The position numbers and the translations under genes were made by a program. 64,000 bases of DNA, taken from Pseudomonas maumuensis (GTDB lineage Bacteria > Pseudomonadota > Gammaproteobacteria > Pseudomonadales > Pseudomonadaceae). The notes below the pieces were generated by a model, which saw only the letters and a program-made list of their open reading frames with translations, did no database searches and was not told where the DNA came from. This document shows, piece after piece, positions 26,142 through 34,917 of the stretch. Where the stretch lies: contig NZ_CP077077.1 of NCBI RefSeq assembly GCF_019139675.1, forward strand, positions 3,038,001-3,102,000, in the 5' to 3' direction. How positions within the stretch are numbered: the first letter of the stretch is position 1; each line of letters begins with the position of its first letter.

Positions 26142-28142
26142 ATGTCCCTTCCAAAGCACCACCTGGAACTGCTCAGCCCTGCCCGTGACGTGAGCATCGC
26201 CCGCGAGGCGATCCTGCACGGCGCCGACGCCATCTACATCGGCGGCCCGAGCTTCGGCGCGCGCCACAACGCCTGCAACGAGGTCAGCGAAATCGCCGAG
26301 CTGGTCGAGTTCGCCCGGCGCTACCATGCCCGCGTGTTCACCACCATCAACACCATCCTCCACGACAACGAACTGGAGCCTGCGCGCAAGCTGATCCACC
26401 AGCTGTACGACGCCGGTGTCGATGCGCTGATCGTGCAGGACCTGGGGGTGATGGAGCTGGATATCCCGCCGATCGAGCTGCATGCCAGCACCCAGACCGA
26501 TATCCGCACCCTGGAGCGGGCCAAGTTCCTCGACCAGGCCGGCTTCTCCCAGCTGGTACTGGCCCGCGAGCTGAACCTGCAGCAGATCCGCGCCATCGCC
26601 GCCGAGACCGACGCGGCCATCGAGTTCTTCATCCACGGCGCGCTGTGCGTGGCCTTCTCCGGCCAGTGCAACATCTCCCACGCCCAGACCGGACGCAGCG
26701 CCAACCGCGGCGACTGCTCCCAGGCCTGCCGCCTGCCGTACACCCTCAAGGACGACCAGGGTCGCGTGGTGGCCTTCGAGAAGCACCTGCTGTCGATGAA
26801 GGACAACAACCAGACCGCCAACCTACGCGACCTGGTCGATGCCGGCGTGCGCTCGTTCAAGATCGAGGGCCGCTACAAAGATGTGGCGTATGTGAAGAAC
26901 ATCACGGCCCACTACCGCAAAGAGCTGGACGCCATCCTCGAGGACCGCCCCGAGCTGGCTCGCGCCTCCAGTGGCCGCACCGAGCACTTCTTCGTGCCGG
27001 ATCCGGACAAGACCTTCCACCGCGGCAGCACCGACTACTTCGTCAGCGACCGCAAGATCGACATCGGCGCCTTCGACTCTCCAACCTTCACTGGCCTGCC
27101 GGTGGGCGTGGTGGAGAAAGTCGGCAAGCGCGACCTGCTGGTGGCCACCGATGTACCACTGACCAACGGCGACGGCCTCAATGTGCTGGTCAAGCGTGAG
27201 GTCGTGGGTTTCCGCGCCAACATCGCCGAACTCAAAAGCGAATCCGAGGAAGACGGCCAGAAGCGCTACCGCTACCGCGTCGAGCCTAACGAGATGCCCG
27301 AGGGCCTTTACAAGCTACGCCCCAACCATCCGTTGTCGCGCAACCTCGACCACAACTGGCAACAGGCGCTGCAGCGCACGTCGTCCGAACGCCGGGTAGG
27401 TGTCGAATGGCATGCCGTGCTGCGTGAGCAGCGCCTGATGCTGACCCTTAGCAGCGAGGAAGGCATCAGCGTGCAGGTCGCCCTGGACGGCCCGTTCGGC
27501 GCCGCCAACAAGCCGGAACAGGCGCTCGAGCAACTGCACGACCTGCTCGGCCAGTTGGGTACCACGATGTACCACGCCGACGCTATCGAACTCGATGCGC
27601 CCCAAGCGTTCTTCATTCCCAACTCGCAGCTCAAGGCCCTGCGTCGCGAGGCCATCGAGGCACTGACCGAAGCGCGGGTCAAGGCCCACCCGCGTGGCGG
27701 GCGCAAGGCCGAGACCACGCCACCGCCGGTGTACCCCGAGTCGCACCTGTCATTCCTCGCCAACGTCTACAACCAGAAGGCCCGCGACTTCTACCATCGC
27801 CATGGTGTGCAACTCATCGATGCGGCGTACGAGGCCCATGAAGAGCACGGCGAAGTGCCGGTGATGATCACCAAGCACTGCCTGCGCTTCTCCTTCAACC
27901 TGTGCCCCAAGCAGGCCAAGGGTGTGACCGGCGTGCGCACCAAGGTGGCGCCGATGCAGCTGATCCAGGGCGATGAAGTGCTGACCCTGAAGTTCGACTG
28001 CAAACCCTGCGAGATGCATGTGATCGGCAAGATGAAGAGCCATATCATCGACCTGCCGACCCCAGGCAGCGCGGTGGCCCAGGTGGTCGGGCACATCAGC
28101 CCGGAAGACCTGCTCAAGACCATCCCGCGCGCGCCGCACTGA
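26142..28142 (+). CDS. rlhA: U32-family 23S rRNA C2501 hydroxylation protein RlhA (YdcP-like)
   Basis: 666 residues from ATG 26142. The N-terminal U32 peptidase-like TIM barrel (LLSPARDVSIAREAILHGAD, DALIVQDLGVMELD, ELHASTQTDI) is followed by the family cysteines in HGALCVAFSGQCNISHAQTG and GDCSQACR, which bind an iron-sulfur cluster in this family. The long C-terminal part (DUF3656 region and a tail with FNLCPKQ and FDCKPCEMHVIG) distinguishes RlhA from the shorter TrhP/YegQ. In E. coli RlhA makes 5-hydroxycytidine at 23S rRNA position 2501 using prephenate-dependent chemistry. An ATG 23 codons upstream is in frame but less likely, as the fold begins at SLPKHHLELLSPA. Confidence 0.88.
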   Translation: MSLPKHHLELLSPARDVSIAREAILHGADAIYIGGPSFGARHNACNEVSEIAELVEFARRYHARVFTTINTILHDNELEPARKLIHQLYDAGVDALIVQDLGVMELDIPPIELHASTQTDIRTLERAKFLDQAGFSQLVLARELNLQQIRAIAAETDAAIEFFIHGALCVAFSGQCNISHAQTGRSANRGDCSQACRLPYTLKDDQGRVVAFEKHLLSMKDNNQTANLRDLVDAGVRSFKIEGRYKDVAYVKNITAHYRKELDAILEDRPELARASSGRTEHFFVPDPDKTFHRGSTDYFVSDRKIDIGAFDSPTFTGLPVGVVEKVGKRDLLVATDVPLTNGDGLNVLVKREVVGFRANIAELKSESEEDGQKRYRYRVEPNEMPEGLYKLRPNHPLSRNLDHNWQQALQRTSSERRVGVEWHAVLREQRLMLTLSSEEGISVQVALDGPFGAANKPEQALEQLHDLLGQLGTTMYHADAIELDAPQAFFIPNSQLKALRREAIEALTEARVKAHPRGGRKAETTPPPVYPESHLSFLANVYNQKARDFYHRHGVQLIDAAYEAHEEHGEVPVMITKHCLRFSFNLCPKQAKGVTGVRTKVAPMQLIQGDEVLTLKFDCKPCEMHVIGKMKSHIIDLPTPGSAVAQVVGHISPEDLLKTIPRAPH

Positions 28143-28225
28143 GGTATGACCCGTCGTCGCTCCAGCGGACTTCACCGGCGGCGGGTCTAGACTGAACAGG
28201 GGGCTGCCACACGTGGAGGTGTGAG

Positions 28226-29116
28226 ATGAGCCAGTTCAAGCGATTGTTGGTCATGCTCGGCCCGCAGATGCGCCACACGCCTGCCCTGCAGCGCGCGGCG
28301 GCGTTGGCCGAATCCAGCGGGGCCCTGCTGGACCTCAATGTCTTCATCGATGATGTCGACACCTTCGGCCTAATGAGCGACAGCCGCGAGCGCGAGCGCC
28401 TACTCGACGACAACCGCCAGTGGCTGGCTGATGAAGCCGAGCAGCTGCGCAATGCTGGCCTGGATGTCTCTACCGAACTGCTGCTGACCCGTGATCCGCT
28501 GGGCAGCGTGCTGGAGCAGGTCGAGCGGCTGGGCTGCGACCTGATGGTCAAGGACGTGCAGCACGAACCCATCCTCAAGCGCCTGCTGGTCACCCCGCTG
28601 GACTGGCAACTGCTCAAGGACAGCCCGATAGCGGTGCATCTGGTCAGCGATATCCGCCTGCCCCTGCCCCGGCAGATCGCCGCCGCGGTCGACCTCAACA
28701 GCCATGGCGCCGGCGAGCACCTGGACGACGCGGTGATCCGCAGCGCCCATGCCCTGGCCCTGCAGTGCAACGCCGAGCTGCACCTGTTGCATGTGTGCGA
28801 TGCGGCCAGGACCCATATCGCCGACTTCGGCGCCGGCACCGTGACCATGCCTGGCTTCGACGCCAACGTGCGCACGGCCCAGCACACGGCGTTCAATCGC
28901 CTGGGCGACCACTACCAGATCGACCTGGAGCGCCGTCACTTCCTCGAAGGGCCGGCGGTCAAGGCGCTCACCCAGTACATTGCCGCCCACCGGGTCGATG
29001 TGATCGTCATGGGCAACCATCGCCACGATGCGCTGCAGGCGTTTCTCGGCGGTACCACGGCGCATGTGCTGGAGCATCCGTTGTGTAATGTGCTGGCGAT
29101 CAAGGCGGTACGCTGA
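28226..29116 (+). CDS. Tandem universal stress protein (UspE-like)
   Basis: 296 residues made of two Usp domains (about 1-145 and 150-296). The second has the ATP-binding pattern VMGNHRHDALQAFLGGTTAH; the first has only a degenerate version (MVKDVQHEPILKRLLVTPLD). This asymmetry is usual for UspE. GGAGG lies 7 bases before the ATG. The gene stands alone and ends in a perfect 23-bp hairpin shared with the convergent pagL. The role is general stress or energy-limited survival; a specific function cannot be read. Confidence 0.88.
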   Translation: MSQFKRLLVMLGPQMRHTPALQRAAALAESSGALLDLNVFIDDVDTFGLMSDSRERERLLDDNRQWLADEAEQLRNAGLDVSTELLLTRDPLGSVLEQVERLGCDLMVKDVQHEPILKRLLVTPLDWQLLKDSPIAVHLVSDIRLPLPRQIAAAVDLNSHGAGEHLDDAVIRSAHALALQCNAELHLLHVCDAARTHIADFGAGTVTMPGFDANVRTAQHTAFNRLGDHYQIDLERRHFLEGPAVKALTQYIAAHRVDVIVMGNHRHDALQAFLGGTTAHVLEHPLCNVLAIKAVR

Positions 29117-29120
29117 AACC

Positions 29121-29171
29121 ATCGCGGGGCGAACCCGTTTCCAACGCGTGGAAACGGGTTCGCCCCGCGAT
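29121..29171. repeat. Perfect 23-bp REP-type hairpin between convergent genes
   Basis: ATCGCGGGGCGAACCCGTTTCCA (written as arms 29121-29143 and 29149-29171) is perfectly self-complementary across the 5-base loop ACGCG. It lies 5 bases after the Usp stop and 18 bases before the pagL stop, so it can act as a bidirectional terminator. The GCGGGGCGAACCC core is a P. putida REP variant. Confidence 0.85.
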
Positions 29172-29188
29172 GAAGAGCAGTTACGGGG

Positions 29189-29710
29189 TCAGAACGCCTT
29201 GCTGTAGAACAGCGAGTAAGACTCGATCCCGTCGTTAGGCTGCTTCAGCCCGGCATTGGAATAGTGCATGGCGCGAATGCCGATCTTCTGCTCCGCCGGC
29301 AGCTTCAGGCCGAAACCGATCCGGTCCTCGAAGTTCACCGACGAGCCCAGGCGCTGGTCGCCCACGTCGGTCTTGGAGAACGCCGCCAGGCCGATACCCG
29401 CCTCGATGAACGGGGTGTAGGTAAAGCCACTGAATTCATAGACGAACACCGGGCTGATCGACAGCGAGTGAGCCCCACTGGCCTCGCCGCCTTCCCAGTA
29501 GGTGTAAGCCGCATCCCAGTATCCGGTCAGATGTCCGGTACTGCTCTCAAGCCATTTCTTGTCCCAGTCGAAGGACAGGCCGATGCGGTAGGTCATGTCG
29601 CCTTGGCCAGTAGCACCCACGGCAGCGGACACCTGCGCGGCCTGGGCCAGGTTGGCGCCGGCGAAAGCCAGCACGGCGGCGGCCAACATTGTGGCGAGAC
29701 GGGTTTTCAT
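29189..29710 (-). CDS. pagL: Lipid A 3-O-deacylase PagL
   Basis: 173 residues from ATG 29710, the length of PagL precursors. Signal peptide MKTRLATMLAAAVLAFAGANLAQA, then an eight-strand outer-membrane barrel ending in the terminal aromatic of YSLFYSKAF. The catalytic His-Ser pair is in MHYSNAGLKQPNDG near the C-terminus, as in P. aeruginosa PagL. It removes the 3-position acyl chain of lipid A in the outer membrane. The alternative start 9 codons upstream (MKTIRRKSLMKT) would spoil the signal peptide. GAGAAAG about 8 bases before the ATG serves as ribosome binding site. Confidence 0.92.
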   Translation of the reverse strand: MKTRLATMLAAAVLAFAGANLAQAAQVSAAVGATGQGDMTYRIGLSFDWDKKWLESSTGHLTGYWDAAYTYWEGGEASGAHSLSISPVFVYEFSGFTYTPFIEAGIGLAAFSKTDVGDQRLGSSVNFEDRIGFGLKLPAEQKIGIRAMHYSNAGLKQPNDGIESYSLFYSKAF

Positions 29711-29944
29711 CAATGACTTTCTCCTGATGGTCTTCACGGGCAGGGCCGCGAAATGCGCGTCCCTGCGTCAATGGAGGCTACGCCCCTCGTTTTTCCTGCA
29801 TTGGCAACCCCAGACTGGCAAGGGTTACAAGCGGTAATACTTCTTTGATTATTGTCAGAATGTACTGATAGTGGGAAGTGATTTGCCACTATTGGCTAAA
29901 GGACATTGGGCGCTTGCCATTGGTTCAGTCGTATTCCGCTTCCC

Positions 29945-30388
29945 TTACCGCCAGTTGAGGTCAACCCGCGCCGGCGCCTTGCCATCCACCGTCACCTGTT
30001 GCTGCACCGTCTGGCCCTCGGCATTGCCGACCACGCGGTAGTGCCCGGGGGGCAATTGCACGAAGATCAACGGGCCGACGTCCTGCAACGTCAGTACCGA
30101 GTGGCCCTGGGCCGATTGGATATCCACTGCGGCGCCGCTCTGGAACTTGCCTTCGGCGCCGGTCGAGAGGGTGATGTGCAGGTCGTAGCCGGGGGTGCGG
30201 CGCAGGGCATCGGCTTCATCCTGGCCGATACCGCCCTGCAGGTAGCGGATGCCGTTCTGTTCCTGGGGCTGCAATTGCACGCCCTGCGGATCGATGGGAG
30301 TGTTCAGGTCGGTGGCTGCCGCGAGGCTCCAAGGCATGGCCAATGCCAGCAACAGCGCGGCGCAAAGACCGTAATGATGAGTGTGCAT
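29945..30388 (-). CDS. Exported protein with carboxypeptidase-regulatory-like beta domain
   Basis: 147 residues. A signal peptide at about residues 1-24 (LCAALLLALAMPWSLAAA) and a beta-rich mature part: GIRYLQGGIGQDEADALRR, then TLQDVGPLIFVQLPPGHYRVVGNAEGQ, a pattern shared with carboxypeptidase regulatory-like (CarboxypepD_reg) domains. No catalytic residues are apparent. It is common in Pseudomonas as a single gene of unknown role. The start codon at 30388 has a GGGAGG sequence about 10 bases upstream. The 234 bases between pagL and this gene (29711-29944) hold no gene. Confidence 0.7.
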   Translation of the reverse strand: MHTHHYGLCAALLLALAMPWSLAAATDLNTPIDPQGVQLQPQEQNGIRYLQGGIGQDEADALRRTPGYDLHITLSTGAEGKFQSGAAVDIQSAQGHSVLTLQDVGPLIFVQLPPGHYRVVGNAEGQTVQQQVTVDGKAPARVDLNWR

Positions 30389-30489
30389 GATGCATTCCTC
30401 CCTGGGAGGGATGGTCTACACAATTTGGAGGGTTTTCCGGGGCTCGGGTTCGCCTGTCGACGCACCGTTAGTCTGCGTGGCGCTGCCCT

Positions 30490-31371
30490 TCAAGCCGAGG
30501 GCAGTTCACGACGCTCTTCCAGCAACTTGATGAACATGCTCAAGCTGCGCGACACCGTGCCCCGCCGCCACACCAGCCAGGTCTTCAGGTAGCGGAAGTC
30601 CTCGGCCATCGGCCAGGCGCTGACCGTGCTGCACCCCGGCATGTTGTCGAGCATGCTGCGCGGCATCATCGCCAGGCCTGCGCCTGCGCTGACGCAGGCG
30701 AGCATGCCGTGGTACGACTCCATCTCGTGGATCTTGCCCGGCACCGCCTGGTCATGGACGAACCAGCTTTCGAAATGGTGGCGGTACGAGCAGTTGGCGC
30801 GAAACGCGTAGATGCTCGAGCCGTTGACGTCACGGGCACGGGTCACGGGCGGGTGGTTGAGCGGCGCGATGACCATCATCTCCTCCTCGAACACCGGCAT
30901 GCCTTCCAGCGTCGGGTGCAACACCGGTCCATCGACGAAAGCCGCCACCAGGCGCCCGGACAACACCCCTTCGAGCATGGTCCCCGACGGCCCGGTGGAC
31001 AGGTCCAGGTCGACCTTCGGGTAGCGCTGGTTGTAGGCCGCCAGCAAGGCCGGGATGCGCACCGCTGCGGTGCTTTCCAGCGAACCCAGGGCGAAGGTGC
31101 CCTGCGGGTCTTCTCCCGCCACGGTCAGGCGTGCCTCATGAACCAGGTCGAGGATGCGCCGGGTGTACTCGAGGAAGTTCCAACCGGCTGGCGAGAGGCG
31201 CAGGCGGCTCTTCTCGCGGATGAACAGCTCGACCCCCAGATCCTCCTCCAGCTGCTTGATACGGGTGGTCAGGTTCGACGGCACCCGATGGATCTGCTGG
31301 GCGGCGGCGCTGATGCTGCCGTGCTCGGCCACGGCCTTGAACATCTCGAGTTGCACCAGGTCCACGGTCAT
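30490..31371 (-). CDS. LysR-family regulator, PtrR/YneJ-like, divergent from the Sad dehydrogenase
   Basis: 293 residues. HTH at residues 5-65 ([20 protein letters not shown], then [20 protein letters not shown]), effector domain beyond about 90 with [17 protein letters not shown] and [20 protein letters not shown]. These match the YneJ/PtrR subgroup. In E. coli PtrR is divergent from sad (yneI) and controls putrescine-derived metabolism. The same arrangement here, LysR head-to-head with a Sad-like gene and 99 bases between the starts, supports the call. The divergent region contains GTGAATGTTTCGCTCAT, a possible imperfect LysR box. Confidence 0.85.
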   Translation of the reverse strand: MTVDLVQLEMFKAVAEHGSISAAAQQIHRVPSNLTTRIKQLEEDLGVELFIREKSRLRLSPAGWNFLEYTRRILDLVHEARLTVAGEDPQGTFALGSLESTAAVRIPALLAAYNQRYPKVDLDLSTGPSGTMLEGVLSGRLVAAFVDGPVLHPTLEGMPVFEEEMMVIAPLNHPPVTRARDVNGSSIYAFRANCSYRHHFESWFVHDQAVPGKIHEMESYHGMLACVSAGAGLAMMPRSMLDNMPGCSTVSAWPMAEDFRYLKTWLVWRRGTVSRSLSMFIKLLEERRELPSA

Positions 31372-31470
31372 TCTCCAAACGTGAATGTTTCGCTCATTAT
31401 TATTCAGTTTTCATTAAAGCGCGCCACCACTAGTCTGCGCTCACCCCATCAGAACAATGAGAGTCCTGCC

Positions 31471-32856
31471 ATGAGCGAGATCAGCAGCCTGACCCACGCC
31501 ATCTCCGTCGACCCCTATAGCGGCGAACGGATCGGCCACTATGCCTTCGACACCGACGCCGCACTGGACGCGGCGCTGCAACGCGCCAAGGCAGGCTACA
31601 GCCAGTGGCGCAAAGTGTCGCTGGGTCAGCGCAGCGAGTACCTGGTCGCGCTCGGGCAGGCCCTGCAGGCCAACGCCGAGGCCTTCGCACAGATGATCGC
31701 CCGCGAGATCGGCAAGCCGGTCAGCCAGGCCCGTGGCGAGGTGAGCAAGTGCGTGGGCCTGTGCCAGTGGTACGCCGAACACGGCCCGGCCATGCTCGCG
31801 CCGGAGCCGACCCAGATCGAAAAGGCCCGTATCGAGTACCGCCCGCTGGGCCCGATCCTCGCCGTGATGCCGTGGAACTTCCCGGTCTGGCAGGTGCTGC
31901 GCGGCGCGGTGCCGGCGCTGCTGGCGGGCAACACCTACGTGCTCAAGCACGCGCCCAACGTGATGGGCAGCGCCTACCTGCTGGCCGACCTGTTCAAACG
32001 CGCCGGCCTGCCTGAGGGCGTGTTCGAGGTGCTCAATGTCACCCCGGACGGCGTCACCCGCGCCATCAACGACCCACGCATTGCCGCCATTACCCTGACC
32101 GGCAGCGTGCGCGCCGGCATGGCCATCGGCGCGCAAGCCGGCGCCGCGCTGAAGAAGTGCGTGCTCGAGCTGGGCGGCTCCGATCCGTTCATCGTACTGG
32201 CCGATGCCGACCTCGATGCCGCGGTGAAGGCCGCCGTGATCGGCCGCTACCAGAACACCGGCCAGGTCTGCGCCGCCGCCAAGCGCCTGATTGTCGAAGA
32301 AAGCATCGTCGAGGCGTTCACCCAGAAATTCGTCGAGGCCACCCGTGCGCTGACCGTCGGTAACCCGCTGGACGACGCCACCTACATCGGCCCGATGGCC
32401 CGCTACGACCTGCGCGATGAACTCGACGGCCAGGTCCAGGCGACCCTCGCCGAAGGCGCTACCCTGCTGCTGGGGGGTAAGAAGGTCGAAGGCGTGGCCA
32501 ACTTCTACGAGCCGACTGTGTTCGCCAACGTCACCCCGGACATGACCGCGTTCAAGCAGGAACTGTTCGGGCCGGTGGCGGCGATCATCAGCGCCCGCGA
32601 CGCCGACCACGCCGTGGCACTGGCCAACGACAGCGAATTCGGCCTGGCCGCGACCATCTACACCGCCGACTATGCCTTGGCCGAGCGCATGACCGCCGCG
32701 CTGGACACCGGCGGCGTGTTCATCAACGGCTACTGCGCATCCGACCCCCGTGTGGCGTTCGGTGGCGTGAAGAAGAGTGGCTTCGGGCGCGAACTGTCGC
32801 ACTTCGGCGTGCGCGAGTTCACCAATGCCCAGACCGTATGGCTGGATCGCAACTGA
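31471..32856 (+). CDS. sad: Aldehyde dehydrogenase, succinate-semialdehyde dehydrogenase type (Sad/YneI-like)
   Basis: 461 residues from ATG 31471. NAD(P)-dependent oxidation of succinate semialdehyde, the last step of the GABA branch of polyamine breakdown. The active site is formed by Asn in VMPWNFPVWQ, Glu in LELGGSDPFIV and Cys in NTGQVCAAAKR at about residue 263. TLTGSVRAGMAIGAQAG is the cofactor-contact region. The short length and MPWNFPVWQVLRGAVPALLAGN are typical of Sad, in contrast to the longer GabD. Its position beside a PtrR-like regulator and near the polyamine cluster agrees. A REP-like hairpin closes the transcript. Confidence 0.88.
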   Translation: MSEISSLTHAISVDPYSGERIGHYAFDTDAALDAALQRAKAGYSQWRKVSLGQRSEYLVALGQALQANAEAFAQMIAREIGKPVSQARGEVSKCVGLCQWYAEHGPAMLAPEPTQIEKARIEYRPLGPILAVMPWNFPVWQVLRGAVPALLAGNTYVLKHAPNVMGSAYLLADLFKRAGLPEGVFEVLNVTPDGVTRAINDPRIAAITLTGSVRAGMAIGAQAGAALKKCVLELGGSDPFIVLADADLDAAVKAAVIGRYQNTGQVCAAAKRLIVEESIVEAFTQKFVEATRALTVGNPLDDATYIGPMARYDLRDELDGQVQATLAEGATLLLGGKKVEGVANFYEPTVFANVTPDMTAFKQELFGPVAAIISARDADHAVALANDSEFGLAATIYTADYALAERMTAALDTGGVFINGYCASDPRVAFGGVKKSGFGRELSHFGVREFTNAQTVWLDRN

Positions 32857-32875
32857 TCTGAACGAGCTGCTCGCC

Positions 32876-32909
32876 GGCCAGACCGGCTCCTGCGGGAGCC
32901 GACCTGGCC
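32876..32909 (+). terminator. Hairpin terminator after the Sad dehydrogenase gene
   Basis: GGCCAG-AC-CGGCTCC and GGGAGCCG-AC-CTGGCC pair around a 2-3 base loop, with one internal mismatch pair. It starts 20 bases after the stop. The core GGCTCCTGCGGGAGCC is also used as a REP unit in this genus. Confidence 0.6.
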
Positions 32910-33009
32910 AGTGAGTACCTGCTGGTCTGCAAAATCGCCTGAGCCTGTACCTTGAGTCACTCGGCAAGCGGCGAATAATCGATCACCTCCCCTTTACCCG
33001 GAGGTACCG

Positions 33010-33180
33010 ATGTCCACCCATGCCACGCCACTGCGCCTGAACAGCACCGACCTGACCACCCTCAAAGGCCGGCAGAAGATCGTCGCCCTCACCGCCTACA
33101 GCACCCCCATCGCCCGCCTGATCGACTCGCTGGTGGACCACGAAGACCACAACCATATTGAATTTAGCACCTCAATATAG
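33010..33180 (+). pseudogene. 5' fragment of a PanB-like gene (ketopantoate hydroxymethyltransferase), truncated
   Basis: The start is intact: GGAGG 6 bases before ATG 33010, then [20 protein letters not shown] and [20 protein letters not shown]. The second stretch matches the opening of PanB proteins (LTAYDxPxAxxxDxxG...). After about codon 44 the expected VDLILVGDSLGM does not follow; the frame runs into AT-rich DNA and stops at 33180 after 56 codons. PanB is about 265 residues, so some 80 percent is absent, and no remainder was found downstream. GC-rich coding text ends within about 33150-33165, marking the left junction of the AT-rich insert. The cell presumably has a complete panB elsewhere. 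Confidence 0.75.
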
Positions 33181-33205
33181 CGATCGCACTAAATCACATG
33201 AAAGC

Positions 33206-34558
33206 CTAAACTTTACGTTCACCAGCATTAAAACCTTCGAAATACTCAGCAATTAACTTCTTATTAACGAAAAAGTCATCCAAAACAATAACCAAGAATA
33301 GCTCATCCTTAAATCTGTAATCAAACGGTATGCTGGCACCGTCAATCTTGAAACTTTTGACCTTGTGACCCCTCACAGAAACATCTGCCTCAGAAACCCT
33401 TTGCTCATACTGATCAAGACTGTAAAGTATTTGCTCATGATCAATATGAGTAATTAGATACCCACCCTCAGTACGCTCATATTCCAAATGCACCAACTGA
33501 GTAACCACCGAGTCACCCGCCAACTGGAAGTCATCATTTAGCTCTTCAAAAATCAAGCTTTGGGATTTCTGATCATGTATTACTGTTAGTTTGTCACCAA
33601 ACCTTTCAACAGAATAAAACTCCGAAACAGCTGGCAACTCTGACACCTCGAGATCCAATATAGATCCGTAAGCTTTCTCCTCCATGGAGGGCCGTCCATC
33701 GGCAATGCATTTTATTCTGAATGCGAGCGTGCCCACCTTGCCATCCGAATACAACTGATAGATGGACTCAGCCAAAATTTGCGAAACCGGGATACTAAAA
33801 AATTTATTCAAACGCTTATCAACGACACCTCTAGCAAGATGATCACAATCGAACCTCATGTTCTCATTAAAGCTAAGAAGGCCGTACTTGGCAAACTGCC
33901 TGTCAACATCTTGCAGCCTCACATCAACACCTGAATACAAATCAATTAAGGACGCTGAAAGATCAAGCTCAATATCGTCCAAAACATACCTTGACCTCCG
34001 ATACTCCTCGTAAAACAACAGCACCACCTTATACACGACATAATATTCGGCCACGAAAGCCTCTACTCCATCGCCATAGTGCCCCCTGGCACAGTTCGAA
34101 ACACCTTCATAGCTAGCTTTTAAATTCTCACCATACAAACAAAGCACGCCATTGAAATCGGAAATCTCCAACTTCTCGAGCTCCATCTCCAACTCAATTT
34201 CTGCAAACTTTGGGTTTCGCCCAATCTTCATGGCTTCGTCTATTTCACCGCGGAGAACCTCAACCCTGAAGCCAGCCTCCCTCAAGAATAAATCATGAAC
34301 CCTACTGCAAAACTCTGAGTCACTCAGAAGTGCTTTTAGCTGTTGAAGAGTTGCTTCTGACAACGGCGCCTGACGTCGACTCATCAAGCAAAGTATTTTG
34401 TGCTGATTACACTCACTACAATACGCAGACTCATGAATCTTTTCGACAATGTCCTTAATCATTAAAACCCTCTCAAACAATAAAATCAAAGATTCACAAA
34501 CCTCAATATCCTCACGCGCGTTCGCAGCCTTGCTTTCGGCCAATCTCACCCGTCGCAT
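33206..34558 (-). CDS. Unknown protein in an AT-rich insert
   Basis: About 450 residues; no family recognised. It is strongly AT-rich: bases 33241-33300 contain 16 G or C of 60, against 40 of 60 at 32161-32220 in the neighbouring dehydrogenase. The start is uncertain. ATG 34558 has GAGG 15 bases away, too far; ATG 34462 (MIKDIVEKIHESAYCSECNQ) has GAGAGGG at good spacing and gives 418 residues. Seen in the protein: a Cys cluster YCSECNQHKILC near the N-terminus that might bind zinc, acidic helices (EIELEMELEKLEISDF), and a beta-rich C-terminus (VIHDQKSQSLIFEELNDDFQ, FLVIVLDDFFVNKKLIAEYF). No signal peptide, membrane span, Walker motif or nuclease motif is visible. A solitary defence or mobile-element cargo gene is possible but not shown. 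Confidence 0.6.
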   Translation of the reverse strand: MRRVRLAESKAANAREDIEVCESLILLFERVLMIKDIVEKIHESAYCSECNQHKILCLMSRRQAPLSEATLQQLKALLSDSEFCSRVHDLFLREAGFRVEVLRGEIDEAMKIGRNPKFAEIELEMELEKLEISDFNGVLCLYGENLKASYEGVSNCARGHYGDGVEAFVAEYYVVYKVVLLFYEEYRRSRYVLDDIELDLSASLIDLYSGVDVRLQDVDRQFAKYGLLSFNENMRFDCDHLARGVVDKRLNKFFSIPVSQILAESIYQLYSDGKVGTLAFRIKCIADGRPSMEEKAYGSILDLEVSELPAVSEFYSVERFGDKLTVIHDQKSQSLIFEELNDDFQLAGDSVVTQLVHLEYERTEGGYLITHIDHEQILYSLDQYEQRVSEADVSVRGHKVKSFKIDGASIPFDYRFKDELFLVIVLDDFFVNKKLIAEYFEGFNAGERKV

Positions 34559-34579
34559 GACAACAGTTCGACGCCTCAA

Positions 34580-34917
34580 ATCTATGGCAGGGTAAGCTAT
34601 CGTTTTTCAATCCTTTTTACCAGCTGACTGTGCGACTGAGCTCCACTACTGACCTGCGAAGTTACTGAGTACCGCTAAATTATTAACTAGCACTCAGAAG
34701 CAGATGTAGCCCAGGGATGCCATACTTCTGGTCTTTAACGTGCTTTACCGCCTGAACATGATGCTTTTGAATGCGATTTTCCCCCTCATCCTAGCCGAGA
34801 GAAATCACGGATTAGAAGAGGCCATACGAAAGCCTGCGAAAATCGTGGCTAATAATCTACCTCTCAGCAAGCGTGGCCTTACGTACGACATCGTCGAGCC
34901 CAGTTGAACGCAAGAGC
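34580..34917. other. AT-richer non-coding tail of the insert
   Basis: 338 bases between the unknown gene and the AraC gene. No recognisable transposase, inverted terminal repeat or attachment site. A 49-codon frame at 34758-34907 (MMLLNAIFPLILAERNHGLE...) has no ribosome binding site and no family, so it is not called as a gene. The right junction of the insert lies just before the AraC stop codon at 34918. Confidence 0.5.

Noticed and set aside
34758..34907. 49-codon open frame in the tail of the AT-rich insert
   Set aside because: No ribosome binding site, no recognisable motif, and a length expected by chance in AT-rich DNA.
33150..34917. Insertion sequence as the cause of the PanB-like truncation
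   Set aside because: No transposase, no terminal inverted repeats and no target duplication could be found, so it is reported only as an AT-rich insert.
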